Both the position numbers and the translations under genes were made by a program. Positions 1 through 6,262 of a stretch of DNA of 9,278 bases are shown here, in pieces. The first letter of the stretch is position 1; every line of letters starts with the position of its first letter. Source of the stretch: Terriglobia bacterium (GTDB taxonomy: Bacteria > Acidobacteriota > Terriglobia > UBA7540); NCBI GenBank assembly GCA_030036915.1, contig JASHSC010000623.1, positions 1 through 9,278 of the forward strand, given 5' to 3'. The notes under the pieces were generated by a model. That model ran no database searches. It was not told the origin of the DNA and worked only from the letters and a program-made list of their open reading frames with translations.

Positions 1-2082
1 GTTCTGCTGAATAACAGCCTCACGACGCAATCCAACATCACCCATTTGGAAGTGGAGTTTGCCAAGCGGGAAATCGCTGCGATCACCTTTCTAGCCGGGG
101 TTACATTAAAGGACTATAAACGCGCCCTGGCTGTGCTCAGCACCCGCCCTGCGGTCATCCAGGAGCGAGGCGGAATCCAGAAATTTTTGGCCGCCAATCC
201 CGTAGAAAACGTGAAAATTTCGCCCGCCGTAAAGCCCAAGGAAGACGAGAGCGGCATGATCGACGTGGGGATGGATGTGAATTCCTACCTCACAGCCAAG
301 GCAATTCTGGCCCCGGAATCGGGTGGGGGAGCAGCAGCCTTAGAAATGCTGATGGAGGCGGCAGGGGTAAAAAACACGCAGGGGGTGCGTGAAAATACGC
401 AGGAGTTGGCCGCGCTGGCTGGCCTGGCTGCTCGCAATACGGTGGCCAACCCGGAGGGCGACCTCACTGAGATGCTCTCAGCCATGGCACAATTGCTTTC
501 CGGCATGAGTCCGGATTCGCTGCTTGCTTCTTTGCCCCCAAATAAGCAGGCCGAACTGCGTGGCCAGCCCACCAACGAGATTGCGGCGGACTTGATGGAA
601 GATGCCGTCGCCGGCTGGGCCACCGCGCGCCTGGAGACGGCTGCAAAGGTGGGAAGTTCCGGCTTTGCTGTCGGTCCAGGAAGTCCGGGGGTTATCGACC
701 GGGACGTTGTTCAGGGCTTAATGCGCGGGCTAAAGGCGACGCGTGTGGCCGAACGCCTGCTGCAAAAGCTCGGTCAGTTCATCGAGCAAGCCAACCTGCC
801 CAAGGAAGTCTACGAGCGCGTTCGCCGGGAAGTGGTGTGGTTTACCCTTTCCCCCGAAAATAAACATTCCCAGCTTCTCGGCCTGCAGCGTTTTACCCTC
901 CAGGATTTCACCCGCCTCGTTCAATACGTGCAGGAAGCCATGGGCGAAGGAAAGGTTTCCGAAGCTACGGAGACCTCCATGCACTATTTTTCCACATGGG
1001 AGAAGGCTCCTTCCTCCGTGCGCGCGGAGGAATTGAAGCGCACACCGGATTTACTTCGCGCCCTGGCCAGTGTGCAGACGGTTCCGTTGATGCACACGCT
1101 GGCGGAGCCACTCCTGCGGGAAATCCTGGATGAAACTCGCCTGCATTGGCCATCCCACATGGAGGCGACCCACTGCCTGTCGATCGTCGCGCAAAATGCT
1201 GGCCGCTTTGAAGACTTCGAGTTTGTTCATAAGATCGCTTCGGACCTGAAGCGCTTCATGGCCCGGCGCCCAGGCCGCCATAACGACTGCTGCGGTCAGG
1301 CGCTGGCCGGGTTGCTCACTCCGGAAGCCCTGGACAGGCTGATTGACTCGTTCCTGCAAAGGCGGAGCGACTCCGCGTGGGTGCACACCGCAACATCGCT
1401 GCTCACCATGGTCGGACCTTTAGGCGCGGAGGCCGCGCATCGCCGTCTCGATGATGAGCCCGCCGCTTCCAATCGCCTGCCTGTGGTTCGTTTAATCCGC
1501 GGCATGGGTGCATCCGCCATAGAAGCTACGCTCAAGCGGCTCTCAAGTCCCAATTGGGAGGCCGTGCGCAGCGCTGCTTACATCCTGGGTGATCTGGGCG
1601 ATCCCGAGCTGCCCACGCACCTGCGCGGGGCGCTTCGCCATGTGCAGTCCGAAGTACAGCAAGCGGCCGTTACCGCTATTCTCAAGAGCAACGTCGCGGG
1701 GCGATGCGAAGTTCTGGCGGAAGCCTTGCCGCATCTCCAGGCCGGCGTGCTGGAAATGGCGCTGGATGAATTGACCGTGCTGAAGGACCCAGCAAGCGTC
1801 GAGCATTTGGAGGCACTGGTGCTGAGCAAGAAAGAGTTTAAGGGCGGTGTGCTGGAAAAAGCCGTGATTGCCCTCGGGGCCGTGCCCTCCGACCGCGCCG
1901 CCGAAGCTCTTTACAAAGTGATTGTGGATGTGGCACAACCTTTGCCGGTCCGGCGCGCGGCGCTCGGGGGATTGTACAATCACGCCTCAGCCAAGGCGGG
2001 AGGTTTAGTCTCGAAGCTCTCCAACCTGCCGTCTAATGATCCCTTGGCAGCTGAGGTAAGCTGGAGCTTCCCGACGAGGTAA
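1..2082 (+). CDS. HEAT-repeat protein, 5' end outside the window
   Basis: The reading frame is open from base 1 to the TAA at 2080-2082, giving 693 visible residues. A TTG at 46 is in frame, but the codons before it read like part of the same domain (LEVEFAKREI is preceded by coding-like residues), so the true start is probably upstream. Visible residues 1-80 resemble a module common at the N-terminus of acidobacterial and deltaproteobacterial HEAT proteins: an 'ITFLAGV' segment, then 'RPAVIQERGGIQKFL' and an 'ENVKIS' strand. Residues about 95-440 are mainly helical with no motif I recognise. HEAT-type helical repeats are clear from about 470 to 675, for example 'WEAVRSAAYILGDLGDPE' near 515-535. 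No signal peptide or membrane helix is visible, so it is probably cytoplasmic. HEAT solenoids usually act as protein-binding scaffolds. The membrane gene follows after 4 to 94 bases depending on its start, which suggests a shared operon and perhaps a physical partnership. The specific function is unknown. Confidence 0.85.
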   Translation, partial: VLLNNSLTTQSNITHLEVEFAKREIAAITFLAGVTLKDYKRALAVLSTRPAVIQERGGIQKFLAANPVENVKISPAVKPKEDESGMIDVGMDVNSYLTAKAILAPESGGGAAALEMLMEAAGVKNTQGVRENTQELAALAGLAARNTVANPEGDLTEMLSAMAQLLSGMSPDSLLASLPPNKQAELRGQPTNEIAADLMEDAVAGWATARLETAAKVGSSGFAVGPGSPGVIDRDVVQGLMRGLKATRVAERLLQKLGQFIEQANLPKEVYERVRREVVWFTLSPENKHSQLLGLQRFTLQDFTRLVQYVQEAMGEGKVSEATETSMHYFSTWEKAPSSVRAEELKRTPDLLRALASVQTVPLMHTLAEPLLREILDETRLHWPSHMEATHCLSIVAQNAGRFEDFEFVHKIASDLKRFMARRPGRHNDCCGQALAGLLTPEALDRLIDSFLQRRSDSAWVHTATSLLTMVGPLGAEAAHRRLDDEPAASNRLPVVRLIRGMGASAIEATLKRLSSPNWEAVRSAAYILGDLGDPELPTHLRGALRHVQSEVQQAAVTAILKSNVAGRCEVLAEALPHLQAGVLEMALDELTVLKDPASVEHLEALVLSKKEFKGGVLEKAVIALGAVPSDRAAEALYKVIVDVAQPLPVRRAALGGLYNHASAKAGGLVSKLSNLPSNDPLAAEVSWSFPTR

Positions 2083-2176
2083 GGGCGTGGATATCGGGAA
2101 TCAGGGATCTTTGCAGAGCGCGCTGTACGCGCCTTCGAACTTTGTAACGGCACCTCGGGGAGAGGGTCAACAAGCA

Positions 2177-2905
2177 ATGCGGATATTTGACCGAGTTCGA
2201 CTCCAGGATATCGACCGCCGCAACTGGCAACTTTGGGGCCTGGCGATCGTGATGATTATCATCCTGGCGATCGGGCTGGCCCTGTACATGTACGCGCTCG
2301 CTTCTGAGGGCGGTTTCTGGTTGACGGAGCGCAATGCCGAGGAAGGAATCATCGCGTTCTGCGCGCTGGCTTTGCTGTTCGCCGGATATCTGATTGACCG
2401 GCTCATCGTCATCGCGCGCCTCCGCAGGGAATTAAGCGAAGAAAGAAAGCGCAACCTGGAGCTGCGCGCGCAAAGCAACAAGGAACTGTTGGAAACGCTC
2501 TTCGGCCCCAACCAGTTTTGCGATCGCCTGGCTCTCGAGCTCCAGCGCGCCGCCAAGAGCCGGCAGCCTCTTTCCGGACTTACGATCTCGCTGGAGGTTT
2601 CGCAGGATATCTCCGAGGGCGAAGAGATTTATTCCGCCTTCGGCGAAGCCGTGAAGGCCATGATGATCAAGCTGCGCGGCGAGGACTCCATCTACCAGTT
2701 TTCCTCCGGCGTGTTTGGTCTTCTGCTTCCCTCCACGGGCTCGGAGCTTGCCCGCAGCGTGGCCGTGCGCGTGGCCGACGGCTTGTACGAGGCCATGGGC
2801 GCCAGCAGACGTTATTCCTTTGACATCCGTGTTACCAACTTCCCCGATCACGCCAAGACTGCCGACGAAATGGAAAGGCTAATGCGCGAGCCGGTGGGCA
2901 GCTAA
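2177..2905 (+). CDS. Two-helix membrane protein with degenerate GGDEF domain
   Basis: The product has 242 residues from ATG 2177. Transmembrane helices lie at about 19-41 and 56-78, separated by a short loop. A charged helical linker, probably a coiled coil, covers about 78-105, and a C-terminal domain covers about 105-238. That domain has the GGDEF outline: 'GPNQFCDRLALELQRA' sits where TGLPNR..F normally occurs, and 'RGEDSIYQF...FGLLLPST' matches the R..D..R-GGDEF-..LLP core. The signature itself reads SSGVF (residues 176-180), so the metal- and GTP-binding residues of a diguanylate cyclase are missing. It is more likely a structural or sensory domain facing the cytoplasm than an enzyme. 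I chose ATG 2177 because GGAGAGGG lies about 10 bases upstream and the first 30 residues of the longer form look unlike a conserved protein. A GTG at 2087, 4 bases after the HEAT stop and preceded by GAGGT, is a real alternative that would give 272 residues. Confidence 0.8.
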   Translation: MRIFDRVRLQDIDRRNWQLWGLAIVMIIILAIGLALYMYALASEGGFWLTERNAEEGIIAFCALALLFAGYLIDRLIVIARLRRELSEERKRNLELRAQSNKELLETLFGPNQFCDRLALELQRAAKSRQPLSGLTISLEVSQDISEGEEIYSAFGEAVKAMMIKLRGEDSIYQFSSGVFGLLLPSTGSELARSVAVRVADGLYEAMGASRRYSFDIRVTNFPDHAKTADEMERLMREPVGS

Positions 2906-2947
2906 CAGGCCAACCTTGTGCAATCGGCCAGGGACTCCGAAGAAGAA

Positions 2948-3013
2948 CTCTCACCACAGAGAACACAGGGATGATAGCCTATCTCTATAAACCTCCGTGC
3001 CCTTTGTGAGAAA
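2948..3013. repeat. CACAGAG-type imperfect inverted repeat
   Basis: The left arm at 2950-2970 (starting CTCACCACAGAG) is matched by the reverse complement of 2992-3010 (starting CTCACAAAGGGCACGG). Most positions pair, with small gaps. The centre holds a second short palindrome, GATAGCCTATC, at 2973-2983. The element sits between the 3' ends of two convergent genes. From memory, CACCACAGAG...CACAGAG palindromes are dispersed in many Acidobacteriota and other soil-bacterial genomes, often with arms of this kind. Here the arms have drifted, so it would be an old copy. It could instead work as a bidirectional termination structure. Confidence 0.5.
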
Positions 3014-3041
3014 AGCTCGTCCGAGGTTGCGGCACAGGTCC

Positions 3042-3064
3042 GCTTCAACCAAAGAGGGTGAAGC
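3042..3064. terminator. Stem-loop between convergent genes, possible terminator
   Basis: GCTTCAACC (3042-3050) and GGTGAAGC (3057-3064) pair as an 8-bp stem with one bulged A and a 6-base loop. It lies 14 bases beyond the stop codon of the minus-strand gene ending at 3078. There is no T run on either side, so it is not a classical intrinsic terminator. It may protect the 3' end or help factor-dependent termination. Confidence 0.35.
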
Positions 3065-3077
3065 ATTCATGAGTTGA

Positions 3078-4262
3078 TCACTTCCCGCATGCATTGACGC
3101 AACCGGGATTGGGGGGCTGTGCTCTGACGATTTGAAGGATCGGCTCCAGGAAGCGGCCGTACCTGTTCAGCATTGCGACGTTGCGGGTTTTCACCGCGGC
3201 AGCGACCTCCCGTACCGTGGTGGGCGACACAATTTCCAGGCGTCCCACAAAGACCCGCACCAATTCCGGCGGAGCAGGGTCAATGGCAAGAGGCAGGAGC
3301 TTGTCAGCGAAGCCGCGGGGAACGATGTAGATCAGGCGGCTGCCTTCTTCGAACCAGGAGTCACGCCACGTCGCCAGCATGGCTTGCGCTTCGTCAGGGT
3401 AGAGGCCCTGGTCAATCAGAACCCGTTCCAATTCGTCGCAGAGGGAATCGACGTTGGAGCCGAGCACAGGTGCCTCCAGAGGGACCTCGCTTCCCGCCCG
3501 CGACCATCGATATCCCACCTGGTTTCCGCGGCGCTCGAAGTAGACCACTGCGGGAATTTGCTCGCCGCTCAGACTCGTGACCAGCAAATCGCCCCTGTCG
3601 TTCTGCCGGGCGGTCAAAGGAAGCTCGGCGGCGGAGACTCCGCGATAGAAGAGAAACTTCTCCTGCTCCTCACCCGACGGTGCCTTGACAAACAAGGGTG
3701 TAGCAGCCGTCTCGCGCGCGGCATAGTAGCGGCTCTCCGCATCCTCGCGCGGAAATTCGCCGGGCAGATTGGGAGAAACCCTAACGTTATCCCACTCGAT
3801 GCTTCCACCCGCCGGCAACTGATCCAGATTGACCATGAGCGGAACCTGATGGGGCTGCACTGTCGCCGCGTGCGGATACCACTCCGTGATCAGCCCTTGG
3901 GAGAAGCCCACTTTCACCGAGACTGTGACTTCCTGGGGCGAATAGAAGTACATCACCGGAGTTTCCATGCGAATCGTGCCGCGCAATCCGGTCTTGAATG
4001 TGACCGTCGAGAGATGCTCCACAAATCTGGGCAGGTCGAAGGGTTCGGCCCCGCCGTACGCCGCCCATTCGATGGCTTTGCCTTGTTCGCCCGCGATTCC
4101 TGTGAATGTTCCCCACTCGTGAACCGTCAAACCGGTGGCGTGCGATTCCTGCGGAGCGTGCGGTGCGGCGAAACACATTACTGCCAGCGCCAGTGCCGAC
4201 AAGAAGAAGAGTCGTAACCTCCATGTTTTGCGCGCGAAAACGACTGAGTCCCGTAGCTTCAT
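3078..4262 (-). CDS. Exported protein of unknown function with HEWGTF motif
   Basis: The product has 394 residues. The N-terminus has a basic stretch (residues 4-17) and a hydrophobic core (about 18-33), as in a signal peptide or a single membrane anchor, with possible cleavage before residue 43. The mature part opens with TVHEWGTFTGIAGEQG (46-61), followed by RMETPVMYFY (98-107) and a 'TEWYPHA' segment near 126-132. The C-terminal third contains a 'W..SWFEEG.RLIYIVPR' block, then a 'VRVFVGRLEIVSP' block. I recall this motif order from uncharacterised exported proteins of Acidobacteriota and Planctomycetes, but I know no assigned function. The mature protein has three cysteines, one mid-protein and two at the extreme C-terminus (GCVNACGK). 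ATG 4262 overlaps the upstream stop as ATGA, and AAGGAGGG lies at 4271-4278, 8 bases before the start. Both strongly support this start and coupling to the preceding gene. No catalytic motif is recognised. Confidence 0.85.
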   Translation of the reverse strand: MKLRDSVVFARKTWRLRLFFLSALALAVMCFAAPHAPQESHATGLTVHEWGTFTGIAGEQGKAIEWAAYGGAEPFDLPRFVEHLSTVTFKTGLRGTIRMETPVMYFYSPQEVTVSVKVGFSQGLITEWYPHAATVQPHQVPLMVNLDQLPAGGSIEWDNVRVSPNLPGEFPREDAESRYYAARETAATPLFVKAPSGEEQEKFLFYRGVSAAELPLTARQNDRGDLLVTSLSGEQIPAVVYFERRGNQVGYRWSRAGSEVPLEAPVLGSNVDSLCDELERVLIDQGLYPDEAQAMLATWRDSWFEEGSRLIYIVPRGFADKLLPLAIDPAPPELVRVFVGRLEIVSPTTVREVAAAVKTRNVAMLNRYGRFLEPILQIVRAQPPNPGCVNACGK

Positions 4263-4936
4263 TTCCCCAGCCCTCCTTCCGAGGAATTGGCCAGCAACTC
4301 GGCCACTGTCTGGCTGTGGAAACGCGAGGCGAGATTGCTCGCGAGCAGCGCATCGCTCTTAGCCCCAGCCATGGCCAGGCGGGCGTGCTCGCGATGGTCG
4401 CGCTCCGGCCCGGAAAGGGTGATGAGCGCCGCCGCGAATTCCATTTCGGCATCCGGCCCGCGCAGGCTGAGGGCTTTCTTCACCCAGCCGTATCCATCCA
4501 GCCCCGCGGCGGGATTGGCCCCGCCTCGGTCAAGCCATTGTTTGTACGTCTCGACGAGATAACCGGCGTCAAACCACGCCAAGGCATCAGGATGGCCCGC
4601 GGCGTCCGAAGCCCTCGCGCGGGCGCGTAGCTGCGCGAGCAACTCCTGAGCTGTTTGCGGGTCACTTCCCGCGTAAATCGTGGCTCTCCGCAGCGTCTCC
4701 ATCCGCACCAATACCGGAGCGTTCGAGTCCAGAACCGCCAGCGTGTCGCGGGTGAGGTTCTTCACGTCGTAGCCCAAGGCCGCTACGTTATTCCAGTTCA
4801 CCTGGGGCAGCGACTTCGCCGGGCCGATTTCAAAGGGGTGGCAAATCAGCGGCGGGCCGGCCTGAGCGGCGGCTGCAATCGAAAGCAGAACGGCGGCCAT
4901 GGCGATAATGCGGCGTGCAATTTCTCCTGGGCGCAT
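4259..4936 (-). CDS. Exported protein of unknown function with N-terminal ICHPFEIG motif
   Basis: The product has 225 residues. I chose ATG 4936 because GGAGG (4945-4949) sits 8 bases upstream and the protein then begins with a typical signal peptide: a basic n-region (RPGEIARR), a hydrophobic core (IIAMAAVLLSIAAAA) and an AQA cleavage site near residue 26. The longer in-frame form from a GTG at 4996 would bury this signal and has a weaker start. The mature protein starts GPPLICHPFEIGPAKSLP. The rest is mostly helical and alanine-rich, with spacing that resembles TPR-like helical pairs ('ALAWFDAGYLVETYKQW', 'EFAAALITL...HREHARLAM'), though no repeat is certain. The single cysteine of the mature form lies in the ICHPF motif. 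Its stop overlaps the start of the HEWGTF gene by 4 bases, so the two are probably made together and both act outside the cytoplasm. The function is unknown. Confidence 0.8.
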   Translation of the reverse strand: MRPGEIARRIIAMAAVLLSIAAAAQAGPPLICHPFEIGPAKSLPQVNWNNVAALGYDVKNLTRDTLAVLDSNAPVLVRMETLRRATIYAGSDPQTAQELLAQLRARARASDAAGHPDALAWFDAGYLVETYKQWLDRGGANPAAGLDGYGWVKKALSLRGPDAEMEFAAALITLSGPERDHREHARLAMAGAKSDALLASNLASRFHSQTVAELLANSSEGGLGK

Positions 4937-5083
4937 GGCCAAATCCTCCACGATGAAGTTTGCTCTTGCGCTGACTAAGACGCTGAGGAGGGACACGGTG
5001 TTAACACGGGTTGGGAATTGATGATGGTGATTCGAGAGAGAGGTCCGAGGGCGAGCCTGCGGATGTTGATGTGCGATGGATGC
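4937..5083 (-). promoter_or_regulatory. Leader region of the exported pair, promoter not resolved
   Basis: This non-coding stretch lies between the terminator of the sigma/FecR unit and the start of the exported pair, so it must hold any separate promoter for that pair. I see no convincing -35/-10 pair on the minus strand. A perfect 10-bp palindrome, GTGTTAACAC, occurs at 4998-5007, about 60 bases upstream of the start codon. It could be a regulator site, but a palindrome this short can occur by chance. Confidence 0.3.
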
Positions 5084-5110
5084 AAAAAGGCGACGCTCGT
5101 AGAGCGCCGC
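5084..5110 (-). terminator. Rho-independent terminator after the FecR-like gene
   Basis: On the minus strand, GCGGCGCTC (5110-5102) and GAGCGTCGC (5098-5090) form a 9-bp stem closed by a 3-base loop. CC and then TTTTT (5088-5084) follow directly. One pair is G-U on minus-strand RNA but would be A-C on plus-strand RNA, and the T run exists only on the minus side, so the direction is clear. It begins about 40 bases past the TAA at 5151-5153 and should end the sigma/FecR transcript before the exported pair. Confidence 0.75.
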
Positions 5111-5150
5111 TACAATGAAGTCACGTGCAACGCATCAGTCGATTCGGGTT

Positions 5151-6260
5151 TTACTTCTCGCTGGAGGGCGCACTCGCCGCCCAGGACCGCTCCCAGTTCC
5201 GCCAAACGGTGATGTCGTCAAAACCGAGGGAGTTCCACCACAAGTCCAGCATCGGCTGGTCGAGTCGAAGTACGCCTTTCTTTGTTGCACCGGCGGGAAG
5301 GGGCGCAAGGGTGCTGAGGCGATCGTAAACCATCGCTCGTTGCCCGCTATCGACTCGCGAAAGCAGGTGCCACAGCGTAAGCGCATCCTCCCGGCGCGCT
5401 TCATTGAGCACAATGTCCAGGTCGCCGGCGCGCTGCTGCGCAGTGGTGTCGTCAAAATCCCATCTTGCCAAGGCCGCGCGAAACTTTGCCGAGGTGTCCT
5501 CGAAGTACGGCGTGCCGGGACCGACCTTTGGCCGTGTAGCGCAGGCGGCGCCGGCAGGAATGAACGACTCGCGGCCATCGAGCTTGAAGCCCACCCACCC
5601 CATCGTCGTGTGCACCAGGCCGGCGCCGGAATCATCCACCTGCAAAGTGTAGGCGCAGCCCAGGTCAACGGTCATGGCCGAGGGTGTGTCAACCACGAAT
5701 TGACCCGGCGGAGCCCAAATTCGCGCGTGAATCATTCCACGGTCGAGAGCCACGCGCTCGAGGTCCTGACCCATATTCAGCAAGCGAAGTCGCGTGCCGG
5801 GCTCAACTTCAATCTCGCCCACGTTTTCCGCGTTCAAGCTGGCGCGCGATTGGGCGTCGGTCTCCAGGGTTTGACCGATGTGAAAGACGCCGGATTTATT
5901 GGAGCCAAGAGAGTTTCGCCCGATTCGTGGAGCGCCGGCAAGAATCGAGACATCCCAACCAGGCCCCGAAACCGGGATCGGTTTATTGCTTCTCAGGAGA
6001 ACGATCGTGACCGCTACCGCGACGAGCACCGTGGCGGTAGCGGCCAGCACAGATACCGGCCGCAACCAGGCGCGGAAGAAGGGTGCGCGTTTTTCCGGAA
6101 CAATCTCCGGAAACATCGGAGCGGGGCCTCGATGCTGGAACTTCGAGAGATGCTTTTCCAGACGCTGGATTTCCGGATCCGGCTGGCCCGACTTATCCCA
6201 CAGGTAATCGCTCTGGCCGCCAAATCTCTCGCGCAGCTTTCTCTCGTGCTCAATGCCCAT
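5151..6260 (-). CDS. FecR-like membrane regulator (probable anti-sigma partner)
   Basis: The product has 369 residues from ATG 6260, which lies 2 bases after the sigma-factor stop and has GGAGAA at 6270-6275 upstream. An in-frame TTG at 6287 would overlap the sigma gene and is less likely. Residues 1-60 form a charged cytoplasmic segment containing SDYLWDKSGQPDPEIQRLE, a pattern I associate with acidobacterial anti-sigma/FecR proteins. A single membrane helix spans about 68-89. A FecR-type beta-rich domain covers about 100-210 ('GVFHIGQTLETDAQSRASL', 'VEPGTRLRLL', 'FVVDTPSAMTVDLGCAYTLQV'). The remaining 150 residues are helical ('LTLWHLLSRVDSGQRAMVYDRL', 'MLDLWWNSLG') and are not part of classical FecR. 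FecR-family proteins relay an envelope signal to a partner ECF sigma factor. The HxxxCxxC zinc motif of many anti-sigma factors is absent, and no TonB receptor gene is adjacent. The sigma-partner role is inferred from the gene order. Confidence 0.85.
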   Translation of the reverse strand: MGIEHERKLRERFGGQSDYLWDKSGQPDPEIQRLEKHLSKFQHRGPAPMFPEIVPEKRAPFFRAWLRPVSVLAATATVLVAVAVTIVLLRSNKPIPVSGPGWDVSILAGAPRIGRNSLGSNKSGVFHIGQTLETDAQSRASLNAENVGEIEVEPGTRLRLLNMGQDLERVALDRGMIHARIWAPPGQFVVDTPSAMTVDLGCAYTLQVDDSGAGLVHTTMGWVGFKLDGRESFIPAGAACATRPKVGPGTPYFEDTSAKFRAALARWDFDDTTAQQRAGDLDIVLNEARREDALTLWHLLSRVDSGQRAMVYDRLSTLAPLPAGATKKGVLRLDQPMLDLWWNSLGFDDITVWRNWERSWAASAPSSEK

Positions 6261-6262
6261 AC

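Noticed and set aside
2087..2176. GTG start at 2087 for the degenerate GGDEF protein
   Set aside because: Not ruled out, since it has GAGGT upstream and couples to the HEAT gene. The extra 30 residues look unconserved, so ATG 2177 is preferred.
3132..4217. A 361-codon plus-strand open frame opposite the HEWGTF gene
   Set aside because: The minus-strand frame has a signal peptide, recognised motifs and a strong ribosome-binding site. The plus frame has none and is best seen as a shadow.
3787..4452. A 221-codon minus-strand frame bridging the two exported genes
   Set aside because: It runs in another frame across the end of one real gene and the start of the next; the arginine-rich, low-sense translation indicates an artefact.
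4937..4996. GTG start at 4996 for the ICHPFEIG protein
   Set aside because: It would bury a good signal peptide 20 residues inside the protein, while ATG 4936 has a well-placed GGAGG.
5111..5116. TACAAT as a plus-strand -10 box
   Set aside because: There is no suitable -35 element about 17 bases upstream and no plus-strand gene downstream. It overlaps the flank of the minus-strand terminator.
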